DNA of 64,000 nucleotides from an uncultured Clostridium sp. (GTDB lineage: Bacteria; Bacillota; Clostridia; TANB77; CAG-508), in the NCBI GenBank assembly GCA_948465565.1, contig CAOJXR010000002.1, positions 1-64,000 of the forward strand. Reading direction: 5' to 3'. Positions within the stretch are counted from its first letter, which is position 1. Each line of letters begins with the position of its first letter. The translations under genes and the position numbers were made by a program. Shown here one piece after another: positions 9,572-19,914 of this stretch. Below the pieces are notes generated by a model, which saw only the letters and a list, made by a program, of their open reading frames with translations, searched no databases and was not told the origin of the DNA.

Positions 9572-12022
9572 TTATCTGTTTACATAGTCATTTGTTTTGT
9601 ATAATAAATTTCTGTGTTTTGCTAGAGCTGTATAAATTGATTTTCTTCTTAACTGATATTCTACATCATCAACCATATATCCTCCATATGGAGTATCTGG
9701 GTGTGGTGTTATAGTTCCTTCGAATAATGCACCATCTAGATAGTAAAATTTTCCTGCATTAGGTCCACTTTCTATTGAAATTAAACATTCTCCTGTAATG
9801 TTCTTATATATTCTTCTTAACTCACCATCATAGTATTTAACAACTGGATCATATTGTCCTGATACTATACAATCATAACATGCTAAATTTTGATGGTCGT
9901 ATAAATATAAAACATCTGAACTATTTGGTAGATTTGTCAAATTTTGATTACTAACACTTCCATCTTCTTGCCACTGCCCTGAACCTGATTGCTTGTATGT
10001 TGGACCACTATATGAACTAATTTGATCATTTGGTATTTCTTCACCTATAGCTAAAACATCTATGTTACTTGCTGTTTTATCTGGATCGATTTTATAATAT
10101 GTATTAGTAGAGTCATCATATAGACATACAACTGTATCTGATTCACTAATACTTTTCGTTCGTACATTTATTTTTTTTGCATCATATTTAAATTCTGCGC
10201 TTAAATCTGATAAATAATACGTTGTTGCTAATGAACCATCATCATCTGCAAGATGTTTACAATCGTATTTATGATAATATGAACTACTTTGTCTATCTGT
10301 TCCAATAGATTTGGTAAAATATATATTTTCTAAGCTTGCTGATGTGTTGTTATTATTACTTTTTACAACTGTGTAATTATTAAATGTAGTAAGTCCACAT
10401 GGCATACCTTGCATAAATGCTGTCATTGAAACATTATTTAAAATACTTTCCCAATCTTCTGCTAATAAAACTGGCAGTCTGAATGCTTGGTTTGTTGCTA
10501 TACCAAAATGTACTTTATCATAAGTACTAATAGCTGTATTTAAGTTAAACTGTATTGAGTTTTTTATAACAGCTCTTTTATGGTCAGCTATATCAGATGC
10601 TAGGTTCTCTGGGTCATTATAAGTACTATTTATATCGAATATTTTAGTTGTATCTCCAATAAAATCTGTATATTCTAGTCTTATGTCATTTGTTCCAGCA
10701 TATTTTATTATTTCACTGTTTTGTATTATTGAGCCTGCTGTTACATTTGATAAATTATTTAAAACCCATTGTGAAAAGAAATATGCTTTTATATAGTATT
10801 CTCTTGCATTTCTGTCTTCTATAGGTACTCCATTGTATTCAACCGTTAATGGTGAATATCCACCATTAATCAAAAGATAACTGTTTACATTTCCTTCTGT
10901 CATATCTGCGTATGAGTCATTATTTATTTGGTCTTCTATATCTAAAGTATCTTCAATTATGTTATCACCGGTTTGGTATCTAATCGGATTTGGATATGTT
11001 GTTGTTACTCTACTTGGATAATATCCATTTACATCGCTATTTTCTCCGTATCCATAGTAATTTATAAAATTATATGCATCAGGACTATTGACGTTTATAC
11101 TTCTATATCTTACACTGTTCTGGTTTATTCCTGTTTCACTATTAGATTTTATAATTGCTGTATATTGATTTCTTCCTGTTCCGCTTGTGTCTGGTCTACT
11201 AGTGCCATTTGAAGCATTTCTAGCTACAGATTTGATTAAAATATTTCCTCCTAAAGTAATTTTGGCTGGGTCTATCAAATATCCCGATTTTGAAACTTCA
11301 CTTGTAGCTCCTGTTACACTGTCTGTAAGATTTACTCTTCCATATATAGATACATAATTATCTAGAGTATAACTCGCTACAAAGTCATAATTGTTATGAA
11401 TCGTATCTTTATATTGTGCGCTATAATATATAAATGGTTTTAACATGTATTTATAATCAATTTTAGCATGATCTTTATTATTGGTATATTTATTTGGATA
11501 TGCAGCTTCTACATTGTCTCCATCATCAATATGCTCTTTTATATAATCACAATCTTCTTGTAACGCTCTAAAATCTTTTGGCGCCTCCCTATGTATGTAG
11601 ATAATGTCTCCATCTTTAGTTTGTAATCCAATTCCATTCTTTGGTTCTTCAGCAATCAATTCCATTTTTAATGGACTATATATATAATATCCATCATAAG
11701 TTGTAAAAAGTATTGCTGGAACATATGGTAATAAATATTGTTTAGATGCACTTGACATACCAAGATTTGTTGCCAAAGTAGTAAAAAAAGTATTAACCGA
11801 AGCTAATACATAATCTTTTACAGACTCGCCAGTAACTCTTTGAGTATTCAAAGAGTTCATTTGGTATGCAGCAATTGCATCATATGTTGAGTCATTTAAT
11901 TTATTTAGATATTGTGTTTCTAAATTTAGAGTCTCTGATTGTGCTTGAATATAATATGATAAAACCATAGATAAAGGTAGCATAATTATTACAAAGATTA
12001 CTGCAAAATTTTGATATTTCAT
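9572..12022 (-). CDS. Large exported protein, last gene of Tad-like operon
   Basis: The 816-residue protein begins with one hydrophobic segment (about residues 7-27), typical of a signal anchor, and the rest looks extracellular. It is rich in Asn, Ser, Tyr and Asp, with no catalytic motif that I recognise. It contains runs such as FTTYDGYYIYSP near residues 107-118 and several Tyr-rich stretches. Being last in an operon of pilin-like proteins, with the same N-terminal anchor layout, it is probably a minor or tip pilin, or an adhesin displayed by the machine. That role is inferred from context only. It has no CGG site despite its length. Confidence 0.65.
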   Translation of the reverse strand: MKYQNFAVIFVIIMLPLSMVLSYYIQAQSETLNLETQYLNKLNDSTYDAIAAYQMNSLNTQRVTGESVKDYVLASVNTFFTTLATNLGMSSASKQYLLPYVPAILFTTYDGYYIYSPLKMELIAEEPKNGIGLQTKDGDIIYIHREAPKDFRALQEDCDYIKEHIDDGDNVEAAYPNKYTNNKDHAKIDYKYMLKPFIYYSAQYKDTIHNNYDFVASYTLDNYVSIYGRVNLTDSVTGATSEVSKSGYLIDPAKITLGGNILIKSVARNASNGTSRPDTSGTGRNQYTAIIKSNSETGINQNSVRYRSINVNSPDAYNFINYYGYGENSDVNGYYPSRVTTTYPNPIRYQTGDNIIEDTLDIEDQINNDSYADMTEGNVNSYLLINGGYSPLTVEYNGVPIEDRNAREYYIKAYFFSQWVLNNLSNVTAGSIIQNSEIIKYAGTNDIRLEYTDFIGDTTKIFDINSTYNDPENLASDIADHKRAVIKNSIQFNLNTAISTYDKVHFGIATNQAFRLPVLLAEDWESILNNVSMTAFMQGMPCGLTTFNNYTVVKSNNNNTSASLENIYFTKSIGTDRQSSSYYHKYDCKHLADDDGSLATTYYLSDLSAEFKYDAKKINVRTKSISESDTVVCLYDDSTNTYYKIDPDKTASNIDVLAIGEEIPNDQISSYSGPTYKQSGSGQWQEDGSVSNQNLTNLPNSSDVLYLYDHQNLACYDCIVSGQYDPVVKYYDGELRRIYKNITGECLISIESGPNAGKFYYLDGALFEGTITPHPDTPYGGYMVDDVEYQLRRKSIYTALAKHRNLLYKTNDYVNR

Positions 12023-12053
12023 AGACTAAACCTTTCTCTCTTATCTAATAGTA

Positions 12054-12581
12054 TTAATATGAACCATTGTTTTGTACAATTCCAGAGTGAGAACCTTTAA
12101 TTTGATATGTACCTTTTCCTGCTATTGCATAAAATACATTTCTTAAAGATTGAGCTATTGTAACATCAGTATTAACTGAACTTACAGAAAAAATATCTCC
12201 TTCTTTTAATGTGAATTTTCCGCTTGGTCCATTTACTTGTGCTTCTATTGCTTCTGTATATACAGAATAATATGTATTTTCTCCAACTACTTGGCTTGTT
12301 GTCCAAGATGTTTTCTTTCCAACATTTTCGTCAATTCTTTTAACTTCCATGTCAGTTTTAAAAGTATGTCCTAAAGCTCCTATTTTTTCTTTGTACTCTT
12401 GTAAATCTGCTTGTGTAATTGCACCAACATTTCTTGATTTGTCAACAAATTCTATTGTCTTTTGACTAACAGCTTGTTTTGCAACATCATCATTTCTGTC
12501 AGCGATTGTCATTAGTGGGAAAACGAACATCAATATTGCTGCTAAAAATATTCCAACAATTGTTATTAATGTATCATTCAT
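12054..12581 (-). CDS. Pilin-like single-pass protein
   Basis: The 175-residue protein has an N-terminal hydrophobic helix (about residues 6-26) followed by a polar, probably extracytoplasmic domain. Its N-terminus (MNDTLITIVGIFLAAILM) differs from the MEN-type pilins upstream, which suggests a different pseudopilin class. The C-terminal half, with NTDVTIAQSLRNVFYAIAGKG, has no family assignment that I can make. A well-placed AAGGGAGGG ribosome binding site precedes it. It sits between the MEN-type pilins and the 816-residue protein in one transcript. Confidence 0.65.
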   Translation of the reverse strand: MNDTLITIVGIFLAAILMFVFPLMTIADRNDDVAKQAVSQKTIEFVDKSRNVGAITQADLQEYKEKIGALGHTFKTDMEVKRIDENVGKKTSWTTSQVVGENTYYSVYTEAIEAQVNGPSGKFTLKEGDIFSVSSVNTDVTIAQSLRNVFYAIAGKGTYQIKGSHSGIVQNNGSY

Positions 12582-12602
12582 GGTATTCCCTCCCTTTTTA
12601 TT

Positions 12603-13274
12603 TTAGTTTATTAATTTATCAGTGCGTTTGTATGTAATTATTATTTTTTTCTTTGCAGGAATTTCTACTATTTCTTCTCCATAATTATCTATGTGCACTG
12701 TACCACTTGTTCTGTATTCTGTATATGTTTCTTCAAATAGATATCTTCCACAATTTTGTATTAAACCTTTTCCAGTATAATTAACTGATGGCATATGCTT
12801 TGATTGAGTTCCATTTATATACGCATTTACTCTTTCAAGTCTGTATGTTTCTTGGTTTTGTCCTTCCCAAGGTGCTTCAAACATATATGCTTGTCTAGCT
12901 GGATTATTATATCTATCATTTATCTCTCTTTGATAAGGATCTGTTAAATCTGGGTCTTGTCTAACTATATATTCAATCCCAGTATCAAATACTTGTAATT
13001 CTGTTTCATCTGTATCTAATATTCTAATTCGTAAGCTTCCATCTGACTGACAATACCTATATAGGGTAGGTATTATTGTTTCAATACCTACCTCTCTAGT
13101 TGTTCTTTCTTCTAAGGCTTCTACTTGTGGAAAAAAGTCTTTTAATCTTAAATTATCTAAAATATTATCGCTTGTTTCCCTTGTTTTTGAAATTAGCATC
13201 ATTGCAATAGTGAATGCTAATACAAATAGCAAGGCGGCACCAGCCATTTTTAGGGCATCTGCAATATTTTCCAT
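12603..13274 (-). CDS. MEN-type pilin-like protein
   Basis: The 223-residue protein opens MENIADALKMAGAALL and then has a hydrophobic helix to about residue 28. This start is shared with the genes at 13317, 14459 and 15065 (consensus MENxSxALLxAGxxLL). The rest is a polar domain with many acidic and aromatic residues, including YRYCQSDGSLRIRI and a C-terminal KKKIIITYKRT. The conserved N-terminal helix suggests a membrane-anchored pilin subunit assembled by the Tad-like ATPase. It lacks the Gly-Phe...Glu5 signature of classical type IV prepilins, so processing is uncertain. Confidence 0.7.
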   Translation of the reverse strand: MENIADALKMAGAALLFVLAFTIAMMLISKTRETSDNILDNLRLKDFFPQVEALEERTTREVGIETIIPTLYRYCQSDGSLRIRILDTDETELQVFDTGIEYIVRQDPDLTDPYQREINDRYNNPARQAYMFEAPWEGQNQETYRLERVNAYINGTQSKHMPSVNYTGKGLIQNCGRYLFEETYTEYRTSGTVHIDNYGEEIVEIPAKKKIIITYKRTDKLIN

Positions 13275-13316
13275 TTAGTATTCTCCCTTATTAAATAAAC
13301 TTACGGATTCTAATTA

Positions 13317-13856
13317 TTACATTTCTTTTATGAATACAGTATGTATAATTCCGTCTTGAACACCACCATCATCACTTACGCTGTAACTTTTTCCTGAACT
13401 GATTGCTTTGTATAATTGTCTCATTTCTTTTTTAGCAGCATCTACATTTGTTTGAGTATTATCTCCTGGTGTTGAAGCGTATACATTTGCAGCATCACAT
13501 GCTGTTCCCAACTGTCCACCGCTTGTATCAGCTGTACCATCTGATTTCTTTAAGTTTGGTATTGATTCACCATTTACTACTTTTATACTTATAAATTTTC
13601 CACTTTCTCCAACATTTTGGTCGTTTTGGCTAATAACTTGTTCAATCATAGCCTTTACATCTGAACCTCTTTTGTTCTCTCCAACATATTTTTCAATCAT
13701 AGAATTATAAATTTGCTTGTCTTGGTTACTCATTTTTGATGCAGCTGCATTAATTGTTCCTTGTGCTGATTGATAAATATACATACCTATGGCAATAAGT
13801 AGAATACAGATTAATATAGCACCTGCGATAAGTAGGGCTTTTGACGCGTTCTCCAT
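13317..13856 (-). CDS. MEN-type pilin-like protein
   Basis: The 179-residue protein begins MENASKALLIAGAILIC, followed by a hydrophobic helix to about residue 28. The extracytoplasmic part contains YNSMIEKYVGENKRG and a Gly/Ser/Asp-rich loop (about 115-145). It is one of four paralogues in this operon with the same anchor and different heads, the pattern expected for major and minor pilins. A strong AGGAGG lies seven bases before the ATG. Confidence 0.7.
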   Translation of the reverse strand: MENASKALLIAGAILICILLIAIGMYIYQSAQGTINAAASKMSNQDKQIYNSMIEKYVGENKRGSDVKAMIEQVISQNDQNVGESGKFISIKVVNGESIPNLKKSDGTADTSGGQLGTACDAANVYASTPGDNTQTNVDAAKKEMRQLYKAISSGKSYSVSDDGGVQDGIIHTVFIKEM

Positions 13857-13932
13857 AATTCGTTCCTCCTTTGTTTTTTCTTTTGATATTATATTGAATT
13901 CCTTACTTTTAAAAGGAAATATTAAAAACTTT

Positions 13933-14388
13933 TTATGTGTTTTCTATTTCTTCTTTTGCTAAAATAGTTATCTTTTTTACTTGTCCTGTTTTTTCATGAT
14001 ATTCAATTTTTCCTATTTGAAAAAGCATATCACTAAATGCAAAACTTACTTTTTCTATTCCTGCTTTTTTTCCTAGGATTAGGTCTTCCATTGGAATTAC
14101 ACTTCCTCTGGATTTTATTTCCAAAAATACTTTTATTGAATTTGTTTCATTTTCAATAAAAAAATTGTTTTCATCTTTTGGTATATCGTTTTCAGTATTT
14201 AGCTGGATTGCTTTATTCATTATAGTAATTACTGTACTTATTTGTATTATGTTATTTTCATATACTGTAAATTCTTTATTTATTTTATTTACTTGAGCTA
14301 GTTTATTTCTGTATTCAGTGTAATTTACAAATATCATTGAAATTGCAATAGTTACAGCAATTAATATTAATATTATGATTTTTTTCAC
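13933..14388 (-). CDS. Membrane-anchored protein of Tad-like operon
   Basis: The 151-residue protein starts MKKIIILILIAVTIAISM, one N-terminal membrane segment, followed by a mixed polar domain. It does not share the MEN-type start of its neighbours. The small size and the exported domain suit a pseudopilin or assembly accessory protein. No enzymatic motif is visible and I cannot assign a family. About 70 AT-rich bases separate it from the gene on either side, but no terminator interrupts the operon. Confidence 0.6.
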   Translation of the reverse strand: MKKIIILILIAVTIAISMIFVNYTEYRNKLAQVNKINKEFTVYENNIIQISTVITIMNKAIQLNTENDIPKDENNFFIENETNSIKVFLEIKSRGSVIPMEDLILGKKAGIEKVSFAFSDMLFQIGKIEYHEKTGQVKKITILAKEEIENT

Positions 14389-14458
14389 AGTTTCCTCTTT
14401 ATATTATATAATATTAGTTATTTTTTTTCAATAGTCGAAAAAATTTTCTTTTAATTTC

Positions 14459-15046
14459 CTAATGTTCGCCTAATTCATGTTTTGCTTTATTTATTGCTGA
14501 TGTTACTACATTTAAATTATCTACCATTGGTGTAAATGTAACCCATCTTATTAATCCTCCAGTAGTTTCTGCGTTTACAGTAATTTCATAAGTTATTATA
14601 CTTTTGGCATTTGGATAATTATTGTCTTGGTAATAACACTCTTGTAATAAAATATCATATATCTTTTCTTTTACTTGTAAATGTTCAATTGTAGCACCAG
14701 ATTTTGATTTTAAATCTACTCTAACTAATCCATTATCATTTAGACTTTCAGCACTTCTTGGATTAATTACTTGTTTACTGTTGTAATCATATGCAAATGT
14801 TGCTGTTGAAATAACATCATATATTGTTGCATATTTTTGTTTTTCAGCATTTGTTTCATCTGTTACTGCACCCATAAATTTAGTAAAATTTGTGTTAAAT
14901 GTTGATATTTGTATTTGACTCATTGATGAATCATATGCTTTTGTTACTCTTGATGCTGATTTAAATAATCGTAATCCCAGTGCTACAATAAGTAATGCAA
15001 GTAACACGCTAGCACTCAATAATAGTGCTTTTGAAACATTTTCCAT
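14459..15046 (-). CDS. MEN-type pilin-like protein
   Basis: The 195-residue protein begins MENVSKALLLSASVLLALLIV, the shared anchor helix of this operon's pilin family. Its head domain includes SSMSQIQISTFNTNFTKFMG (about 41-60), resembling the N-terminal part of the other heads. The C-terminus reads WVTFTPMVDNLNVVTSAINK. An AGGAA-type ribosome binding site is correctly placed. It is likely a structural pilin; function is inferred from the operon. Confidence 0.7.
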   Translation of the reverse strand: MENVSKALLLSASVLLALLIVALGLRLFKSASRVTKAYDSSMSQIQISTFNTNFTKFMGAVTDETNAEKQKYATIYDVISTATFAYDYNSKQVINPRSAESLNDNGLVRVDLKSKSGATIEHLQVKEKIYDILLQECYYQDNNYPNAKSIITYEITVNAETTGGLIRWVTFTPMVDNLNVVTSAINKAKHELGEH

Positions 15047-15064
15047 TTTACTTCCTTTCTGTTG

Positions 15065-15769
15065 CTAGTTTGTTGTATCTTTTTCTTTAAAGCACATGTA
15101 GTTTATTTTTCCTGTTTGGTTATATTTTATTTCTGCACATTCAAATATTCTTTTTTTAAATTCATTAAATCCAGATCCATCTGTTACTATTCTTTTAGTC
15201 CCTACAGTTTTTACATCAATTGCGTTATTTCCATTTACTGCAATCGCTATTATATTGTCAAATATTTTTTTTTCTAAACTGCTTGGAGAATCTTTCAATT
15301 CTAATGAATATTTCTTATTCTTTTCAAATATTGGTGTTGTTGATCTTTTTGATTCATCTTCTACCCAATCAATATCATATTGTCTTGTTTCTGTGTTCCA
15401 CTCTCTCGTATAATTATATTCTCTTGTAATTGCTGTTACTGGTTCTAGTAAAGTGAATTCTACATTTACTGAACCATCAACACGAGAATCATATCTTCCA
15501 TCTGGATGCATAGTATAGCTTTGATTATATGTCTCGTTGTTTGAAATTGCTAGCCCAAGAATAGATATTACATCTGTTCCATACATTGATGATTTTTCGA
15601 AAGCTAAGAATTTCTTGTTGAATTCTTGAGCTTCTTGTATCATCTTTTGATCAGTTTTAGCATTTTCAGACCTATTTATAATGTTAAATGTGAATACTAG
15701 CAAGCTTAGTATTAGTAGTGCTAGTAGTATCCCTCCTGCCATCATAAGTGCATTACTCGCATTCTCCAT
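15065..15769 (-). CDS. MEN-type pilin-like protein, first of the set
   Basis: The 234-residue protein begins MENASNALMMAGGILLALLIL, the shared anchor helix, with a head domain containing EAQEFNKKFLAFEKSSMYGTD. A similar 'FN-x-x-F-x-x-x...Y-x-x-DV' stretch follows the helix in its paralogues, which supports a common origin by tandem duplication. It follows the TadB/TadC-like gene after 11 bases, so it is certainly cotranscribed with the assembly machinery. Confidence 0.72.
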   Translation of the reverse strand: MENASNALMMAGGILLALLILSLLVFTFNIINRSENAKTDQKMIQEAQEFNKKFLAFEKSSMYGTDVISILGLAISNNETYNQSYTMHPDGRYDSRVDGSVNVEFTLLEPVTAITREYNYTREWNTETRQYDIDWVEDESKRSTTPIFEKNKKYSLELKDSPSSLEKKIFDNIIAIAVNGNNAIDVKTVGTKRIVTDGSGFNEFKKRIFECAEIKYNQTGKINYMCFKEKDTTN

Positions 15770-15780
15770 ATTTTACTCCT

Positions 15781-17859
15781 TTACATCGCCATAGTAGTCA
15801 TCTTGTCAAATGCATCCATCATGCTTAATAAACCAATTGCGCAAAGTGGTATTATCAAATATCCAACAAATAGTAGTACCATTGGTCCAAATCCAACAAT
15901 TTTACCTATCATAGATTTTCTTGAAATTAATCTTTCATTTGACTCTTTACGTTTTTCTTGATGGTATGCTCTTTCTGTATCTAATTCGTCAAATGCTTGT
16001 CTAATTGGTATTTTTTCAACTGCTGATTGTAAACTTTCTACTATACGAATTAGTTGTGGAAAAGCTACATCATTTTTTAATTCTTCTAATGATTCCCATG
16101 GACCACTTTCAAAGTTGTTAACACATTTTGAAATTGGTTCTTTGAATATATTTGAATATCTTTCAAGCCATTCAAGAATCATTTCAACATTAACTCTTTC
16201 GATTTTCATAAGCATTAGGATAATTGTTTGGAATTGCATTACCTCATTTTCCATTTCCATTTGTCTCATTATTTTTTGGAACATTAATAACCAAATTGGT
16301 CCATAGTATGCTATTGCTCCAATACCAAATGAAACAAGTACTTCTATTGCACTTATATATTCGTTTTGAATTGTTTTTAAGTCATCATATATCCATTTCA
16401 CAAACTCTTCCATCTCTTCGTCTGTTGCTGATGAAAAATAATCCTCTTTTAGTAAATCTTTTTGTATCATGTCTGTTGTTGTTCCCTTGTCAGGTTTATA
16501 TTTATTTAGATATTTATTGTGTAGCTTTAGTTCTTCATCTGCCTTTTTAGCTTGCTTTTCAGTCATGTTTCCTAGCAAATCAAAATCAGCTTTCGCTTCT
16601 GTATAGATATAATCAATAGTTAGATTGTGTAATTGGAAAAATACAAACATCATTATTATAAATCCTACTATTGCATACATACATCTATCGATATATAGCC
16701 ATTCCATTTTTAATTTTGTGGCTGATTCTTTCATCAATTTAGTTTTTAGTCTATATTCTTTTGAATTTTTCTTAGGTACTATTTTATCTATGAATTTTTT
16801 AACAATTTTTTTAGAATATAATTTTTGCTCCCATGGATTTTGCATATCTCTTTGTGTATCTACACTTCCATTGTCTTTTAATTTTCTAACTAATATATAA
16901 CAAATAAATGTTACAACTATTAATAATATTTGAACAACAAATCCTAGTTTTCCATCATAAAATGAACTTGTAAAAGCAAACTGGCTTAAAGACCAATTTT
17001 TTACTGGTTCAATAAATAGTATTGGAAGTGCTGCAATCATTGCTAACGACTGGAACACATAATCAAGTTTTTCTCTTTTTAAAATTTCAATTTGCATTTC
17101 TTGTGTAATGTTATTTAAGTTTTTTAAATATAGTGATGCACCATCTTTATCTTTTCTGTCTCCAAATTCTTTTGTTAGATATGAAATACCTGCAAATTCT
17201 TTTAAATAGCTGTTAGGTGCGATATCATAATATTTCTCAAGTTCCATTTCTGGGTCATCTGCAATTAATATTTCATATATTTTATTTGCTTGTTTTGATA
17301 CTTCTAGTTCATCATTTTGTGCTACTTCATATACTGCTTCTTCAACCAAGTTGAATTCGTGATAAGCATGTCTCATTTCTGCGAACATGTCTATTTGCTC
17401 TTTTAATAGCTTATTATCTACTTTATCAACCATACCACTTAATAATGTTTCAACAAAAAATAGTAAAAATAATAGTAAAGTAGCAGTTAATATTGTATTT
17501 CCTTTTGTAAATAGTATGATAACAATAACTAGTGGGATTACTACTAATATGGCTCTTGTTATCATTTGAGCAGCTTGTTTTCTAGTTAAGTATTCATCTC
17601 CAAGATTTATTATTTCAAGTCTTCTTCTTATTTTTAATACATATCTTCTTAAGAAAGGAACTTTTACTAATATAATATATATTTTTTGGTACATTATTTC
17701 TGTATTGAATTTCTTAATTTTTGTACCGTCAGTTAATGATGCTACGAATTTAGTATTCTTTTTGTTTACAAATTTGTTTAGTATTAGATATGCTACTACT
17801 AATAATGCAAACGCTCCTAGTATTATAGGAATCGCTTTTCCTAGCAATTCTGGTGACAT
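15781..17859 (-). CDS. TadB-TadC-like fused membrane platform protein
   Basis: The 692-residue protein contains two type II secretion F-like modules in tandem. Each has long cytoplasmic helical bundles between membrane helices. The first bundle, about residues 150-250, includes KEQIDMFAEMRHAYHEFN. The second, about 530-650, includes QTIILMLMKIERVNVEMIL. Helices cluster near 10-28, 95-150, 280-340, 405-425, 505-530 and 660-685. TadB and TadC form the inner-membrane platform on which the TadA ATPase works to extrude pilins. In most Tad loci they are separate genes, so a single polypeptide is notable. AAGGAGG precedes the start. Confidence 0.75.
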   Translation of the reverse strand: MSPELLGKAIPIILGAFALLVVAYLILNKFVNKKNTKFVASLTDGTKIKKFNTEIMYQKIYIILVKVPFLRRYVLKIRRRLEIINLGDEYLTRKQAAQMITRAILVVIPLVIVIILFTKGNTILTATLLLFLLFFVETLLSGMVDKVDNKLLKEQIDMFAEMRHAYHEFNLVEEAVYEVAQNDELEVSKQANKIYEILIADDPEMELEKYYDIAPNSYLKEFAGISYLTKEFGDRKDKDGASLYLKNLNNITQEMQIEILKREKLDYVFQSLAMIAALPILFIEPVKNWSLSQFAFTSSFYDGKLGFVVQILLIVVTFICYILVRKLKDNGSVDTQRDMQNPWEQKLYSKKIVKKFIDKIVPKKNSKEYRLKTKLMKESATKLKMEWLYIDRCMYAIVGFIIMMFVFFQLHNLTIDYIYTEAKADFDLLGNMTEKQAKKADEELKLHNKYLNKYKPDKGTTTDMIQKDLLKEDYFSSATDEEMEEFVKWIYDDLKTIQNEYISAIEVLVSFGIGAIAYYGPIWLLMFQKIMRQMEMENEVMQFQTIILMLMKIERVNVEMILEWLERYSNIFKEPISKCVNNFESGPWESLEELKNDVAFPQLIRIVESLQSAVEKIPIRQAFDELDTERAYHQEKRKESNERLISRKSMIGKIVGFGPMVLLFVGYLIIPLCAIGLLSMMDAFDKMTTMAM

Positions 17860-17886
17860 TATGTATTGTTCCTCCTTTTTCTTCGT

Positions 17887-19891
17887 TTATTGCATTTCAG
17901 GTGCTGGTTGTATTGGGTTTACTGGTGCTATTGGTTGTTCTGGTTGTGCAGGTTTTACTGCTTTTTTACGTTTTTGCGCTTTTGCTGCTTCTTCTGACAT
18001 TATAAATCTTTGTGGTGATATTCCCCAGTTTCTTTCAACAAATTTGTCAAATTCAATTTTGTCTGAATCATCCATGTTTTCTCTCATCTCTTTTAAGTTA
18101 GTATCTGAGATTGGGTTTACAAGAACATATGAATCATCTACGAACTCTAATATGTTTCTATATTTATATAATTCTCTGTTAGTAGTTTTTGAGAAGAATA
18201 TAGTTGCATTATCGCAGAATTTGTCAAATTTTCCTTCTAGTGTTTTTTCTTTTCTATGGTCATATGTATATTCATTTTTCTCTTCAACTGGTATACATTC
18301 TGTTATTCTTTCTATATAACGTCTACCTCTAAAGTCTTTTACCAAGTGGATGTCAAAGTTTAGAACTTGAACAACTTGTTCTTCTGCAACTTTTTCATCA
18401 GTAAATGTTCCTGCTCTTAACATTGAGTTTCTTAGTGCTGATACTAAGTTTGGAAATGTTTTGGCGTGGTGAGTAAATAATGTAAACTTAGATGCAACCT
18501 GTGCTGACTGTATCATCCAAGATGCAACGGGGTCAGTAGCAACCTCACCGATGATATTAACAGAACCGTCAGTCTTTTTCTGAACGTCCAAACATTCCTG
18601 ACCTGAAACTGTTTCAGTTTCACGCATTGATAGGATATTTCTTGTTGGATATATTTTTCTTAAGTGCAACTCGAACGCCATCTCAGTGATACGAAGGTTC
18701 ATAGTTTCGTATATGCTTTCAATCATTGCCATAAGCATTGTTGTTTTTCCGGCAACCTTGCTCTCCTGTAAGTGATATAATTCTTGCGCCTTTAACAAGA
18801 AATCTTAAAAGAGCTATTGCTTCTTCTTTTCCTTCAAATCTAACAATTTGTTCTAGTGTTGCTTTTTGAACGTCGAACTTTCTTACGAAGAATGCCCATG
18901 TTTCTGACATGCTTGGTCTAACAACAACGACACGGGAACCGTCTTTCATTTCATTTACTTTGTAACCATTTGTATCAGATAACTGACCTGGGTTATTGTA
19001 TTTATAAATATTTTGACATACTCTTTTTAGTTCTGCTTCTGTTCCAAAAGAAAGGAATGCTAATCTGATAGATTTACCATGGAACATTATCCAAATACTA
19101 TCACATGCACGTGGAACTTTTGCATCTACAATTTGTGTTAAATAATCTGCATCTGTTTGAGCAACTTGGCTTAAAAAGCTTTCTGGTAAACCAGATACAC
19201 CACCAGATACACCATCTATGTTCATATCTCTAACTTCGTCAATACTACTATAGCCTTTATATTTTTGGTAAATTCTTTGTACTACTATTTCTAGTTTATC
19301 TTGGAAAGTTAAATGGAAATTTTCGTTTTCATATATGTGGTCTATTTCTTCATCTGTTATAACATAACATGGTTTTGTATCTCCTTGAACATATTTCATA
19401 TCATCCAAGTTATACTTTTTTATCATCTCTCCTAATGCTTCATATCCAAATTCTTTTTTATATTCATGTATTAATATGTCGAATTTGTCTTGTCCAGTTA
19501 AAAGTGATGGAATATCAAATGGTATTGACCTTGAAATATTAGTTTCTGTTACTCCATATTCTTTTGCTAGAAGGTCATAGATTAATTCTTTTATGTACTT
19601 TTTATCGTTTACATCTCCATATGTACAACCTTTTAGAGCTTTTTTCAATTCATACTTTTTATTTTTTCTTCTTTTTAACTCTTCTTCTGATAAACCAATA
19701 TCATAAAGGTTAACTTTTGTAATTTCATCAAGTCTTCTTTTGATGAAAGCTATCATTTTATCTAGTGTATATGTTTGATTATCTTGTTCTACTATGTTTT
19801 CAACTTCAGCATTTGCATTTTGCTTTATTTTGTATGCTATGTAAGCAATTACTGCTATTACTACTAGAATTATTAAGAATAAATTTACCAT
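17887..19891 (-). CDS. TadA/CpaF-type secretion ATPase, frame restored at a CGG in Walker A
   Basis: This is a VirB11/TadA-family hexameric ATPase that powers pilus assembly. The frame breaks exactly in the P-loop, which reads TGEQGC-CGG-AAA. Reading CGGA as Gly at codon 381 (CGG at 18749-18751) gives TGEQGCGKTTM and a continuous 667-residue protein. The span of 2005 bases leaves remainder 1, as one extra base requires. The N-terminal anchor (2-20) is followed by the VirB11 N-domain, Walker A (about 376-383), an atypical Walker B region with NIIGEVATDP, the His box FTHHAKTFPN, and a Pro-rich C-terminus. The C-terminal piece has no usable start of its own in the right place, because it would lack the P-loop. 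Confidence 0.88.
18748..18751 (-). other. CGGA recoding site 3 (tadA-like codon 381, Walker A)
   Basis: Context GGT-TGC-C-GGA-AAA-ACA. The restored Gly is the invariant residue before Lys in GxxxxGKT, which makes this one of the best-constrained sites. Confidence 0.92.
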
Positions 19892-19914
19892 TTTTCCACC
19901 TTCTTTTAGAGTTG

